Source: Mycolicibacterium sp. BiH015
GTDB taxonomy: Bacteria > Actinomycetota > Actinomycetes > Mycobacteriales > Mycobacteriaceae
DNA length: 64,000 nucleotides
Reading direction: 5' to 3'
NCBI RefSeq assembly: GCF_027706845.1
Contig: NZ_JAQGCZ010000002.1
Span: 496,001 to 560,000 of the forward strand
The translations under genes were made by a program, and so were the position numbers. This document shows, piece after piece, positions 42,138 through 51,337 of this stretch (the first letter of the stretch is position 1; each line of letters begins with the position of its first letter). Below the pieces are notes generated by a model. The model made no database searches. It was not told where the DNA came from and saw only the letters and a list, made by a program, of their open reading frames with translations.

Positions 42138-43625
42138 TCAGCTCGGCGGGTATCGCCGCAGGGTGAACACGCGGTCGACGCCCTCTGCCCGGTGCCACCT
42201 GGTCTGCGACGAGCCGATGATGAGCAGACAGCGCATGTCGACGTCGTCGGGATCGAGCTTGGCCAGTGGTACCACCTTGACCGATTCGCGCGTGCCGGAG
42301 ACGTCGCGGCCGATCACCACCGGCGTGGCCGGGTCGCGATGCTCCAGGAGTAGGTCGCGCATCGCCGCGACTTGCCAGGTCCTGGTCTTCGAGGCCGGGT
42401 TGTAGATGGTCAGCACCATGTCGGCAGCGGCGGCTGCGGACAGGCGCCGCGCGATGACGTCCCACGGCTTGAGGCGATCGGACAGCGAGATCACCGCGTA
42501 GTCGTGGCCCAGCGGAGCGCCGACCCTGCTGGCGACCGCTTGTGCTGCGGTCATCGCGGGAATGACCCGGACGTCGACGCCCGGCCACTGCTCGGCCTCT
42601 TCGAGGACGGCGGTCGCCATCGCGAACACGCCAGGATCACCCGAGGACACCACGGCGACGGACCGGCCCTGCTGGGCCAGTTCGCAGGCGAGGCGGGCAC
42701 GGGCGGGTTCGTCGGTGTTGTCGCTGGGGTGCCTGCGTTGGCCGTCTCGGACGGGGACCCGGTCCAGGTAAGGCCCGTATCCGATCAGGTCGGTGGCAGC
42801 GGAGAGCTCATGCCTGCTCTGCGGCGTCATCCAGTCGGCCGCGCCGGGTCCCAGTCCGACGACCGCCACCGATCCGGAGCGGGCGGGGGCGCGTCTTTCG
42901 CCGGTGAGCATGGCGAGCGCAAAGTAGGGAACGGAGCCGTCGTCGACCTCCGCGGCGGGAAGCACCCGCTGTCGCTCGGTACTGGCCCGCTCGACGTAGT
43001 ACGCGTCGCTCAGGCGACCGGAATTCGTAAGTGCTTGCCGTACAGCCGGATAGGAGCGTCCCAGCTTCATGATGATGGCGGCGTCGGTGTCGGTGAGCCG
43101 GCGCTGCAGTTCCTCGGCCGGCAGCGTGCCGGGCAGGATCGTCAAGACCTGGTCGCCCTGGACCAACGGTGTGGACACTGCGGCCGACGCTGCGCTGACC
43201 GACGTCACGCCGGGGACGATGACGGCGTCGAAGCGCTCCGTGAGCCGGGTGTGCATGTGCATGTACGAGCTGTAGAACAGGGGGTCGCCCTCGGCCAGCA
43301 ACGCGACGTCACGGCCCGCGTCGAGGTGGGCGGCGATGCGCTCGGCGGACTCCCGGTAGAAGTCCTCCATCGCGCCGGCGTAGCCGCCCGGGTGGTCGGA
43401 GGTCTCCGTGGTGACGGGATACACGAGGTGCTCCTCGATCTGCCCGTCACGCAGGTACGGCTCGGCGATGCTGCGCGCGATACTGCGCCCGTGTCGCGCG
43501 CTGTGATAGGCGATGACGTCGGCCTTGCCGATGACCCTGGCTGCTTTCACCGTCACCAGTTCGGGGTCGCCGGGTCCGAGTCCGACACCCCACAGTGTTC
43601 CTGGTGGGCCCTGGATTCCTGTCAT
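42138..43625 (-). CDS. cobI: Fused precorrin-2 C20- / precorrin-3B C17-methyltransferase CobIJ
   Basis: A 495-residue fusion of two tetrapyrrole methyltransferases. The N-terminal CobI unit has [17 protein letters not shown] and [17 protein letters not shown]. The CobJ unit begins near residue 250 with [16 protein letters not shown] and has [15 protein letters not shown] and [11 protein letters not shown]. It methylates C20 and, after ring contraction by CobG, C17. The same fusion occurs in Mtb Rv2066. Its ATG overlaps the cobH stop by four bases. Confidence 0.94.
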   Translation of the reverse strand: MTGIQGPPGTLWGVGLGPGDPELVTVKAARVIGKADVIAYHSARHGRSIARSIAEPYLRDGQIEEHLVYPVTTETSDHPGGYAGAMEDFYRESAERIAAHLDAGRDVALLAEGDPLFYSSYMHMHTRLTERFDAVIVPGVTSVSAASAAVSTPLVQGDQVLTILPGTLPAEELQRRLTDTDAAIIMKLGRSYPAVRQALTNSGRLSDAYYVERASTERQRVLPAAEVDDGSVPYFALAMLTGERRAPARSGSVAVVGLGPGAADWMTPQSRHELSAATDLIGYGPYLDRVPVRDGQRRHPSDNTDEPARARLACELAQQGRSVAVVSSGDPGVFAMATAVLEEAEQWPGVDVRVIPAMTAAQAVASRVGAPLGHDYAVISLSDRLKPWDVIARRLSAAAAADMVLTIYNPASKTRTWQVAAMRDLLLEHRDPATPVVIGRDVSGTRESVKVVPLAKLDPDDVDMRCLLIIGSSQTRWHRAEGVDRVFTLRRYPPS

Positions 43626-44248
43626 TCGTCTTCTGTCGCAATCGCGTTCACGGCCGCCGCGGCCATCGCACTGCCGCCTCGGCGTCCGGTGACCATCAGG
43701 TAGGAAATGCCGCGCGGGTTGTCGATGAGCTCCTGTTTGGACTGTTCCGAACCGACGAAGCCGACGGGACCGCCGAGCACCGACGCCGGCGGTGCGACGC
43801 CGTCGTCGACGAGCTCGAGCAGTCGGAACAGCGCGGTGGGCGCATTGCCGATCGCCAGCACCGCGCCGGGGATCCGGTCAGCCCAGAGGTCGACCGCTGC
43901 TGCCGAGCGTGTCGTGCCCATCGTCGCGGCGAGGTCGCGGGCACGGGGATCGGCCACCAGCGAGACGACTTCGTTGTCGGCGGGTAGTCGCCGCCGGGTG
44001 ATTCCCGCAGCGACCATCGAGGAATCGCACAGGATCGGGGCCCCGGCGGCCAGCGCGCCATGCGTGCGCGACGTGACGTCCGCGGTGAACGCGACATGCT
44101 CGGCGACGTCGACCTGGCCGCACGTGTGAATCAGCCGCACCACCACGCGTGCAACATCCTCGGGAAAACGTGCCAGATCCGATTCGGCGCGGATGGTCGC
44201 AAACGACTGACGGTAGATCTCCCCGGCGTCACGGGTGTAGTCGAGCAC
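43622..44248 (-). CDS. cobH: Precorrin-8X methylmutase CobH
   Basis: A 208-residue enzyme that moves the C11 methyl to C12, forming hydrogenobyrinic acid. The catalytic His is in [11 protein letters not shown]. Other family blocks are [12 protein letters not shown] and [18 protein letters not shown]. It lies nine bases after cobG and overlaps cobIJ, giving the order cobG-cobH-cobIJ as in Mtb. Confidence 0.94.
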   Translation of the reverse strand: MLDYTRDAGEIYRQSFATIRAESDLARFPEDVARVVVRLIHTCGQVDVAEHVAFTADVTSRTHGALAAGAPILCDSSMVAAGITRRRLPADNEVVSLVADPRARDLAATMGTTRSAAAVDLWADRIPGAVLAIGNAPTALFRLLELVDDGVAPPASVLGGPVGFVGSEQSKQELIDNPRGISYLMVTGRRGGSAMAAAAVNAIATEDE

Positions 44249-44257
44249 TCGCTCACC

Positions 44258-45376
44258 CTACGGGTGAAGATCGCGGGCCTGATAGCCGTCTCCGGTCGCC
44301 ACGAGCACGGCGCCGTGTGCAGGACTGCCGCAGGCGCGGTCGCAGCCGACGAAGTGCCGGTGCGTCGTCACCGCGGAGTCCAGCGCCGCCGCGGCGTCGG
44401 CGCGCACATCGGCCAGGGAGTGCGCACAGCCGGGGCTGCCTGTGCACGCCGACAGTGACAGCCACGCGGAGTTCTCGTCGAAAACCAGCCCAAGGGGCGC
44501 CAGCACGCGCAGGGCCGCATCGGCGACACCTTCGTCGAGGTCGAAGATCAGAACCGACCGCCACGGGGTGACCGCCAACGGGGCACCGACCGCCGCAAGG
44601 TAGCGCGCCACCTCGGCGTCCAGGACGCCGAGCGGCACGGCGGCACCGAGAGTGATCCGTTCGTCGTCCTGCTCGATCCAGCCGACCGGGGGACGGGTCT
44701 GCGCCGGCCACGTCGTCCCCGGGGAGGTGGTAGGCCCCCGGTCTCCGAGCAGGACCGCCGGATCGGCGAGCTCGGTGACGCGCCAGGACTTCCCACGGAG
44801 CTCGGTGAAGCGCGTCGCCACGTCGAGAAGTTCCTCGATGGCGTCGGCCACGTCGATCCTCACGCCGGTGTCGCGACCGCCCAGAAGGAGTGCCACAGTG
44901 GATGTTTCGAGTGCGTGAATGCCGACATCGGCGCCGAGGCCCGAGATGTCACCGCGGCCGTCGTCGATGCCGAACAGGAAACGCCCGGGCAGCTGGGCCA
45001 GCAGAGGGTCGCGTTGCAGCGCCGCGTCGAGTGCGATGACGAGTTCGCGAGTGTCGCAGAGTCCGCCGCTGCGGCCCGCCAGCGGTGAGGCGACGATGTT
45101 GCGCACGCGCTCGTGGCTGGCCGACGGCAACAACCCACTGGCGGCGAGCAGTTCGGCGACGGACGCGGTGTCGCGCACGCCACGGATCTGGATGTTGCCG
45201 CGCGAGGTCAGCTCCAGCGTGGAAGCGGCGTGATCGATGGCTGCCAGGGCCACCGTTTCCATCTGATCCGCGGTCATGACACCGCCGGGCAACCGGATGC
45301 GAGCAAGCTCGCCGTCTGCGGCGGTGTGCGTCTGCAGCGCACCGGGGCAGGCGTCGTCGTCGCGGGTCCGGGTCAT
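44258..45376 (-). CDS. cobG: Precorrin-3B synthase CobG
   Basis: A 372-residue nitrite/sulphite reductase-like Fe-S monooxygenase that hydroxylates precorrin-3A before ring contraction. The cluster cysteines are in ACTGSPGCAHS and CDRACGSP near the C-terminus. LTSRGNIQIRG is the siroheme-enzyme block. The ATG at 45376 (MTRTRDDDACPGAL) is preferred over an upstream ATG-like start 48 bases earlier, which adds residues with no family match. It is the first gene of the minus-strand cob operon. Confidence 0.92.
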   Translation of the reverse strand: MTRTRDDDACPGALQTHTAADGELARIRLPGGVMTADQMETVALAAIDHAASTLELTSRGNIQIRGVRDTASVAELLAASGLLPSASHERVRNIVASPLAGRSGGLCDTRELVIALDAALQRDPLLAQLPGRFLFGIDDGRGDISGLGADVGIHALETSTVALLLGGRDTGVRIDVADAIEELLDVATRFTELRGKSWRVTELADPAVLLGDRGPTTSPGTTWPAQTRPPVGWIEQDDERITLGAAVPLGVLDAEVARYLAAVGAPLAVTPWRSVLIFDLDEGVADAALRVLAPLGLVFDENSAWLSLSACTGSPGCAHSLADVRADAAAALDSAVTTHRHFVGCDRACGSPAHGAVLVATGDGYQARDLHP

Positions 45377-45692
45377 GCATTCACGGTACTCGCGGGCCGC
45401 GGGGCAAGAACCGGTGTGTGCCACGTGATTGCTGTCTGCCTCGGCCGCGCAGGGATGACGCCGACCGCTGCGTCCACCGACGCACGAATCAAGATCAAAA
45501 GCTGGTGGTCAGCGCATATCGGCGCGAAAAGCGCAGGTAGGTCGATGCCACGGGTGCGTAATTGCGCGAGTGGTAACTGGGTTTTCGAGTAGCCGGTTAC
45601 CCGTGTCGAGCGCCGGATCGGTTCGTAGCGTTGGCGTCATCGGGAGACCGGTGGGGGCCGGCTCCAAGATCCCAGCAAGGGGAGTGATTGAA
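45377..45692. other. 316-base divergent intergenic region without a gene
   Basis: It separates cobG from the 97-residue gene. A nine-base inverted repeat with one mismatch, GGTAACTGG (45572-45580) and CCGGTTACC (45593-45601), lies about 100 bases before the plus-strand start. The strand leading to cobG has no B12-box (GCCACTG type), so I see no cobalamin riboswitch. The segment before 45693 is GC-rich and could fold, but no known RNA family was recognised. Confidence 0.55.
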
Positions 45693-45986
45693 ATGACCGA
45701 TCTGGCAACGAATCCGGACGTGCCCACGACGCTCGACGACGACGCGTCGATCGCCGAGCAGGCGCCGCCGTCGACGCTCATCACCGAGCAGCAGGTGCTG
45801 CTCGGCTCCGCAGCTGCCCTGGCGGGCCCGAAGGTACGGCGCAGCTATGTCGCGATGGTGCGCGCTGCGTTCGGGATCGGCACCCGGGCGCCGCGTCCCG
45901 ACGGACTCGTCAAGCCGCGGCATTACCCGCGGCATCACGCCTTTCTCGAAGACGCGCTGATGTCGCGAATGATGGACCGGCTCTGA
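45693..45986 (+). CDS. 97-residue protein of unknown function
   Basis: A small soluble protein: an acidic N-terminus (MTDLATNPDVPTTLDDDASI), a helix-forming centre (STLITEQQVLLGSAAALAG), a basic segment and a His/Arg-rich tail (KPRHYPRHHAFLEDALMSRM). The ATG has AAGGGGAG upstream at a workable distance. It converges with the TauD-like gene five bases away. I recognise no family with confidence. The histidines could bind metal. Treat it as a real but uncharacterised gene. Confidence 0.6.
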   Translation: MTDLATNPDVPTTLDDDASIAEQAPPSTLITEQQVLLGSAAALAGPKVRRSYVAMVRAAFGIGTRAPRPDGLVKPRHYPRHHAFLEDALMSRMMDRL

Positions 45987-45991
45987 GGCCG

Positions 45992-46912
45992 TCAACTCGC
46001 GAGCCGCACCGGAACCACGATCTGGGAGTACGTCGAGGCGTCGCCGTGGATCGCCCGGCTGTGGTCACCGTGGACGTCGACGGGGATGTCACCGGCGAGG
46101 GTGACCCGTGAGAGGCGACGGAAGTGGTCGTCATAGTCTGCGACGGCGTAATGCTGGGTGGCCCTGTTGTCCCAGACGGCGAGGTCGCCCAGCTCCCAAT
46201 GCCATCGAATCGTGTTCTCCAATTTCGTGATTCGATGCTGCAGCAGCTGAAACAGCGTTGCCGACTCGGCCTGGCCCAGGCCCACGAAGTGTTTGACGAA
46301 ATGGCCGAGCAGCAGCACCTTGCGCCCGGTTTCCGGGTGCACCCGGACGACGGGATGCTCGGTCTCGTAGTAGTCGGAGACGAACTCCTCGCGGTACTGG
46401 CGCTCGGTGTCGGCGAGCTGCTCGATGCGGGCATCGGCGTCGCCGGCGTAGTCATAGGTGTTGGTGTGCACCGCCCAGAGGTTCTCCGCGAGCACCCGCA
46501 GCGGCGCAGGGAGCCGGTCGTAGGCTGCTTCGGTCGACGCCCATGTGGTCGTTCCGCCGTACGGCGGAAGCGTGATCGCCCGCAACAGTGACGCTTTCGG
46601 AATGCGGTCGACGAAGGTGACGTCGGTGTGCCACGAGTTGGCCTTATCGAAGCGCGAATCGATGGGCAGCACGTCAGCGCCGCGTGAGGTCACAGTCGGA
46701 TGCGCCGTCGTCGGTGTGCCGAGCGCGCGGGCGAATTCGAGCTGACTACCGTCATCGAGGTCGTGCTGTCCGCGGAAGAAGATGACCTTGTGTTCCAACA
46801 GCGCGGCGTTGATCTGTACCGCGGTGCGCGAGTCGACCCCGCGCGCAAGATCGACACCGTCGATACGGGCCCCGATGTTGGCGCCGAGCTTGACCACGTT
46901 CAACGATGACAA
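45992..46912 (-). CDS. TauD/TfdA-family iron/2-oxoglutarate dioxygenase
   Basis: A 306-residue dioxygenase. The iron ligands are His and Asp of WHTDVTF and the distal His of [21 protein letters not shown], whose arginines bind 2-oxoglutarate. The N-terminal [17 protein letters not shown] is family-typical. The TTG at 46912 has GGAGG at ideal distance and was preferred over a GTG nine codons upstream. Relatives act on taurine, alkyl sulphates or aryloxy acids, and others on quaternary amines. It is divergent from a quaternary-amine ABC importer, which makes an amine or sulphonate substrate possible. Confidence 0.85.
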   Translation of the reverse strand: MSSLNVVKLGANIGARIDGVDLARGVDSRTAVQINAALLEHKVIFFRGQHDLDDGSQLEFARALGTPTTAHPTVTSRGADVLPIDSRFDKANSWHTDVTFVDRIPKASLLRAITLPPYGGTTTWASTEAAYDRLPAPLRVLAENLWAVHTNTYDYAGDADARIEQLADTERQYREEFVSDYYETEHPVVRVHPETGRKVLLLGHFVKHFVGLGQAESATLFQLLQHRITKLENTIRWHWELGDLAVWDNRATQHYAVADYDDHFRRLSRVTLAGDIPVDVHGDHSRAIHGDASTYSQIVVPVRLAS

Positions 46913-47094
46913 GGGTCCTCCTTCAAGGCTTTCAGACACACGACTGTGCCGCGGTGCGGCGACTGGGACGACCCTTAGATTCAGCGCGAATCGAATCCGC
47001 GCCGTTTCAGCGAAGTCCCGGCCGGGTACGGGAAGCAGTCAGCGTGTCGAGGCGGGTTCGCGCAGACACCTGAGACCGAGGGGAACCGAGACCA

Positions 47095-47730
47095 GTGAGC
47101 TCCCTGTGGGACTACATCGGCGCGCACTACCCTCAGCTAATCTTCGACTCCTACCAGCACGTCAGCGCCGTGGTGCAGAGTGTGCTCATCGCGACGGCCG
47201 TCGGCGTGCTGATCTACCGTAGGCCGTGGGCGGCCAGTCTTGCGACCACCACCTCGAGCGTGATCCTGACCGTGCCGTCGTTCGCGTTGCTGGGCCTGTT
47301 GATCCCGCTGTTCGGGCTGGGTGTCATTCCCAGTGTCGCCGCACTGGTGCTCTACTCGCTGTTGCCGATCGTGCGCAATACGATCGTCGGGCTCAACGCG
47401 GTCGACCCAGCTCTGACCGATGCGGCGCGGGGGATCGGCATGAGCCGCCTGGACACCCTGCGCAGGGTGGAGTTGCGGCTCGTCTGGCCGGCCATCCTGT
47501 CCGGGATGCGGCTGAGCACCCAGATGTCGATGGGCGTTCTGGCCATCGCCGCCTACGTCAAGGGGCCGGGCCTGGGGAACCTGATCTTTGCAGGCCTGGC
47601 CCGGGTCGGAAGCCCGACCGCACTCCCCATGGCGTTGAGCGGCACGTTGCTGATCGTGATCCTTGCGCTTGTCCTCGATGCCGTCCTGGTGCTGATCGGG
47701 CGGCTCACGACGTCGAAAGGCATTCGGTGA
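47095..47730 (+). CDS. OpuC/ProW-type ABC permease subunit 1
   Basis: A 211-residue membrane permease with about five helices and the EAA-type loop DAARGIGMSRLDTLRRVELRLVWPAI. LWDYIGAHYPQLIF precedes helix 1. It is one of two permeases of a glycine betaine/choline/carnitine type importer. The GTG start follows a GAGGGGAACCGAG leader. The stop overlaps the ATPase by four bases. It is divergent from the TauD-like gene over 182 bases. Confidence 0.88.
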   Translation: MSSLWDYIGAHYPQLIFDSYQHVSAVVQSVLIATAVGVLIYRRPWAASLATTTSSVILTVPSFALLGLLIPLFGLGVIPSVAALVLYSLLPIVRNTIVGLNAVDPALTDAARGIGMSRLDTLRRVELRLVWPAILSGMRLSTQMSMGVLAIAAYVKGPGLGNLIFAGLARVGSPTALPMALSGTLLIVILALVLDAVLVLIGRLTTSKGIR

Positions 47731-48926
47731 CAACGACTTCTGAACGGGCCCCGGAACCGGCGCGGCAATCCGAGCCGACGGGCGTGCGCATCGAGCTCGA
47801 CCATGTGTCGAAGGTGTATCCGGGAGCCAGACAGCCTGCGGTCGACGACGTCTCGATGGAGATCCCGGCGGGTGAGATCGTGATCTTCGTCGGGCCGTCC
47901 GGATGCGGGAAGACGACCACGATGCGCATGATCAACCGGCTCAGCGAGCCGACGTCGGGGCGGATCCTGATCGATGAGAAGGACGCGTTGTCGATCAAGC
48001 CGACCGAGTTGCGCCGCTCCATCGGTTACGCCATCCAGCAGGCCGGGCTCTTTCCGCACATGACCATCCGGCAGAACGTCGGCGTGGTACCGGGCCTGCT
48101 GGGCTGGGACCGCGCGAGGATCGGCAACCGGGTCGACGAGCTGCTCGACTTGGTCGGCCTCGAGCCCACCCAGTACGCCGACCGCTATCCGCGCCAGCTC
48201 TCCGGTGGCCAGCAGCAGCGGGTCGGCGTCGCGCGAGCGCTGGCTGCCGACCCGCCGGTGCTGCTCATGGATGAACCCTTCGGTGCTGTCGACCCGATCA
48301 CCCGCAGCACGCTGCAGGACGAATTGCTGCGGCTGCAAACCGAATTACGCAAGACCATCGTGTTCGTCACCCACGATTTCGGTGAGGCCGTCAAGTTGGG
48401 CGACCGCATCGCGGTGCTCGGCCAGCAGTCCAAGGTGCTGCAGTACGACACGCCGCAGAACATCCTGGCCAGCCCGGCCGATGACACCGTCGCCGGCTTC
48501 GTCGGGTCCGGCGCCTCGCTGCAACAGCTCGGACTGCTCCGCGTCAAGGACGTTGCACTCGAGGAACGTCCGTCCGTGCACCGTGGCGACAGTGTGGAGG
48601 CGGTGCGGTCGGTGCTCGCGGCGAGCGAACACGACTGGGCCGTCGTCCTGGACGACCGGCATCGGCCGGTCAGTTGGGTGCGTGAGAGCCGGCTACGACA
48701 TGCGAACTCGCTGGCCGATGCGGTCGAGCGGCTGGACGTGGTGAGCACCCAGTCGACGCTGGAGGACGCGCTGGAGGCGATCCTGGCGGAGCAACACGCG
48801 TCAGCCGTCGTCGCCGGTGCCGGAAATCGTTACGAGGGTGTCGTCACCCTCGACACACTGATCGCCACGATCACGAAGCTGCGCGCCGATGCCGAGGCGT
48901 CGACCACTGGCGACGGCTCCCCGTGA
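47727..48926 (+). CDS. proV: ProV/OpuCA-type ABC ATPase with CBS domain
   Basis: A 399-residue ATPase. Walker A is GPSGCGKTT, the signature LSGGQQQR, and Walker B LLMDEPFGAVD. The C-terminal 130 residues hold a CBS-like region (SVEAVRSVLAASEHDWAVVLDDRHRPVSWV and TLEDALEAILAEQHASAVVV-like), which in OpuA/OpuC senses ionic strength or nucleotides. The GTG lies in the overlap with the first permease. It energises uptake of quaternary ammonium compounds. Confidence 0.9.
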   Translation: MTTTSERAPEPARQSEPTGVRIELDHVSKVYPGARQPAVDDVSMEIPAGEIVIFVGPSGCGKTTTMRMINRLSEPTSGRILIDEKDALSIKPTELRRSIGYAIQQAGLFPHMTIRQNVGVVPGLLGWDRARIGNRVDELLDLVGLEPTQYADRYPRQLSGGQQQRVGVARALAADPPVLLMDEPFGAVDPITRSTLQDELLRLQTELRKTIVFVTHDFGEAVKLGDRIAVLGQQSKVLQYDTPQNILASPADDTVAGFVGSGASLQQLGLLRVKDVALEERPSVHRGDSVEAVRSVLAASEHDWAVVLDDRHRPVSWVRESRLRHANSLADAVERLDVVSTQSTLEDALEAILAEQHASAVVAGAGNRYEGVVTLDTLIATITKLRADAEASTTGDGSP

Positions 48927-49708
48927 GCACCGCTACCGACACGGTGCCCGCCGATGCGTCCAACGCGCCGGCGACAACGCCGGCTGAGCGTGTGCGGCTG
49001 TTCATCCAGCCGGTGCTCGTGCTTGTCGTCGGGGCCGCGGTGGTCTTCTGGGCGTTCAACCGGGATCTGACCGCCACCCAGCAGGAGAACATCAACCCGG
49101 CCAATGTCGCCGCACTGATCTGGCAGCACCTGCTCATCACGGCGGCGGTGACTGCCATCGTGCTGGTGATCGGCATCCCGCTGGGAGTCCTTGTGACACG
49201 GCCGGGCGCAAAAGCGTTGCGTCTTTTGATTGTCGGGATCGCCAACGTCGGGCAGGCCGCGCCGGCCATCGGCCTGCTGGTGCTCCTGTTCTTGCTGACC
49301 GCCAAGACCGGCTTCTGGATCGGCGTGCTGCCGATCGCGCTGTATTCGCTGCTGCCCGTGCTGTCGAGCACGATCCTCGGCATCGACCAGGTGGACCGCC
49401 CGCTCATCGATGCCGGGCTCGGCCAGGGCATGTCGCGCCGTTCCCTGTTGCTGCGGGTCGAACTTCCGCTCGCTGTGCCCTACATCCTCGCGGGGCTGCG
49501 CACGTCCCTGGTGCTCGCCGTCGGCACGGCGACGCTGTCCTTCCTGGTGAATGCCGGGGGTCTGGGGATTCTGATCGACACCGGATACAAGCTGCAGGAC
49601 GACGTGACGCTGATCCTCGGCAGCGTGCTCGCCGTGTGCCTGGCTCTGCTGGTCGACTGGCTGGGTGGGCTGGCCGAATTCTTCATCAGCCCGAAGGGGT
49701 TGCGGTGA
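48923..49708 (+). CDS. OpuC/ProZ-type ABC permease subunit 2
   Basis: A 261-residue permease with about six helices. It contains ATQQENINPANVAALIWQHL before the core, GIANVGQAAPAIGLLVLLF, and an EAA loop IDAGLGQGMSRRSLLLRVELPLAVP. The GTG overlaps the ATPase stop by four bases, and the next gene starts inside its last codons. It is paired with the 47095 permease. Confidence 0.88.
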   Translation: MSTATDTVPADASNAPATTPAERVRLFIQPVLVLVVGAAVVFWAFNRDLTATQQENINPANVAALIWQHLLITAAVTAIVLVIGIPLGVLVTRPGAKALRLLIVGIANVGQAAPAIGLLVLLFLLTAKTGFWIGVLPIALYSLLPVLSSTILGIDQVDRPLIDAGLGQGMSRRSLLLRVELPLAVPYILAGLRTSLVLAVGTATLSFLVNAGGLGILIDTGYKLQDDVTLILGSVLAVCLALLVDWLGGLAEFFISPKGLR

Positions 49709-50673
49709 CGAGACGACTTGCCGTGGCTTTGGTGATGGCCCTCGCGTTGTCCGGCTGCGGGCTCGGCTCGGGAAGCACGGTGCCGCTGCGCGTCGGGGCG
49801 GGAACGATCCAGCCCAACTCCGCACTGGAGGGCGTGCCCATCACGGTCGGCTCCAAGGAGTACACCGAGCAGGTGATCATGGGCTACATCCTGGAGTTCA
49901 CCCTATCCGCCGCCGGCGCCGACGTCCGCGATCTCACCGGCATCGTCGGTTCCCGAAGCACAAGGGAGGCACAACTTTCCGGGCAGGTCGACGTCGCCTA
50001 CGAGTTCACCGGCAACGCGTGGATCAACTATCTGGGGCATGAGAAGCCGATCCCGGACACCCGTGAGCAGTACGAGGCCGTCCGGGACGAGGATCTGGAA
50101 CGCAACGACATGGTGTGGCTGGAACCCGGGCCGATGGACGACACCTACGCACTGGCGGCGAGCCGCCAGAAGGTGCAACGGACCGGCGTGCGGACGCTGT
50201 CCGAGTATGCCGCGCTCGTGATGCGGGATCCCGCCGCCGCTCGGACGTGCGTCGACACCGAGTTCCGGGCCCGCCAGGACGGCTTCCCGGGGATGGCGGC
50301 CGCCTACGGCTTCGACCCGCAACGCGCCCGGACCCCAATCCTTCAGGTCGGGATCATCTACCAAGCCACCGCCGACGGCGCCGAATGCGACTTCGGAGAG
50401 GTGTTCACGACCGACGGTCGAATTGCCGCGCTGAATCTGGTTCTCCTGACCGACGACAAGCAGTTCTTCGCCCACTACAACCCGTCGGTGACGATGAAGC
50501 GCGAATTTTTCGAGGCCCATTCCGAGATCGCCGACGTGACCGCTCCGGTGACCGCTGCGCTGACCAACGAGGCGATCACCGAGATGAACAAGCAGGTCGA
50601 CGTCGAGGGTCGTGATCCCAGCGTGGTGGCCCGTGACTGGATGGTCGACCAGGGATTCGTCACCGCCGAATAA
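49705..50673 (+). CDS. proX: ProX/OpuCC-type substrate-binding lipoprotein
   Basis: A 322-residue solute-binding protein. The signal ends in the lipobox LSGCG, so it is lipid-anchored outside the membrane. The mature domain contains ITVGSKEYTEQVIMGYILE and GQVDVAYEFTGNAWINYLG, hallmarks of OpuAC/OsmF binding proteins for glycine betaine, choline or carnitine. The aromatic cage cannot be assigned by eye. The GTG overlaps the upstream permease by four bases. Whether it binds an osmolyte or a catabolic substrate is open. Confidence 0.88.
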   Translation: MTRRLAVALVMALALSGCGLGSGSTVPLRVGAGTIQPNSALEGVPITVGSKEYTEQVIMGYILEFTLSAAGADVRDLTGIVGSRSTREAQLSGQVDVAYEFTGNAWINYLGHEKPIPDTREQYEAVRDEDLERNDMVWLEPGPMDDTYALAASRQKVQRTGVRTLSEYAALVMRDPAAARTCVDTEFRARQDGFPGMAAAYGFDPQRARTPILQVGIIYQATADGAECDFGEVFTTDGRIAALNLVLLTDDKQFFAHYNPSVTMKREFFEAHSEIADVTAPVTAALTNEAITEMNKQVDVEGRDPSVVARDWMVDQGFVTAE

Positions 50674-50808
50674 GCGGGCTGTGACGCTCGTCACTTCGCT
50701 TCGCGCTCGTTCCGTCACGCACACAATCACCACTTTTACCGGGACCGGCGGTACCGTCTCGCTTACTGAACCCGTGTCAAACAACGGGTCGCGTGAAAGG
50801 AACCCCCG

Positions 50809-50907
50809 ATGCTTGCACTCATCGCGTTCGCGGCGGTCATCTTCCTGCTGATCGCCGCCATCGGCTCGCCCTACGGGCAGACGTGGTACGCCCGCTGGAA
50901 CGGCTGA
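50809..50907 (+). CDS. 32-residue single-helix membrane peptide
   Basis: A short open frame: ATG preceded by GAAAGGAA, a hydrophobic helix (MLALIAFAAVIFLLIAAIG) and an aromatic/basic end (SPYGQTWYARWNG). It looks like a bona fide single-span membrane peptide. An ACCCGT/ACGGGT inverted repeat (50770-50789) lies just upstream and may be an operator. It ends three bases before the convergent VOC gene. No function is known. Confidence 0.55.
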   Translation: MLALIAFAAVIFLLIAAIGSPYGQTWYARWNG

Positions 50908-50910
50908 ACT

Positions 50911-51318
50911 TCAGATTTTCGCCGGCCGGTAGGTGCCGAAGCTCCAGATGTTGCCGTGCGGGTCGCGCGCTGCGAACTCGTGCGAGCCGTAGTCCTGATC
51001 CGTGAGGCCCATGACGATCTCGGCACCAGCCGTGACTGCCCGATCGTGCAGAGCGTCCACGTCGTCGGCGGTGGCGATCACGACGTAGACCACGACCGGG
51101 CCAGGCAGCGCGAACTGGCTGTCGCGCTCGGCGTCGTCGATCATCACCACACCCGTGCCGATCTCGACTTCGGCGTGCTGGAGCGGTTGGTCGGGATCCG
51201 GCGGAACCACCAGGGTCGGCACTGCCCCGAATGCTTTCGCGAGCCACTCGATGCCCTTCCTGGGATCGGTGAACGGCACGATCGGCACGGCGCCCGTATG
51301 GGTCTGGCTCTCAGTCAT
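50911..51318 (-). CDS. VOC-superfamily (glyoxalase-like) protein
   Basis: A 135-residue protein with the paired beta-alpha-beta pattern of the vicinal oxygen chelate fold (IVPFTDPRKGIEWLAKAFGA, then FAARDPHGNIWSFGTY at the end). The metal ligands are not all obvious: His49 region (LQHAEVEIG) and the terminal DPHGN are present. Functions in this family range from glyoxalase to antibiotic binding; none can be assigned. It follows the AraC gene by 19 bases on the same strand and is likely co-transcribed. Confidence 0.8.
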   Translation of the reverse strand: MTESQTHTGAVPIVPFTDPRKGIEWLAKAFGAVPTLVVPPDPDQPLQHAEVEIGTGVVMIDDAERDSQFALPGPVVVYVVIATADDVDALHDRAVTAGAEIVMGLTDQDYGSHEFAARDPHGNIWSFGTYRPAKI

Positions 51319-51337
51319 GCCGACGACGCTAGGGGCG

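Noticed and set aside
45377..45424. Longer cobG start at 45424
   Set aside because: The 16 extra residues show no similarity to CobG N-termini, while the ATG at 45376 begins just before the expected CPGAL block.
45377..45692. Possible cobalamin riboswitch upstream of the cobG operon
   Set aside because: No B12-box-like sequence was found on either strand, and the usual conserved core could not be placed.
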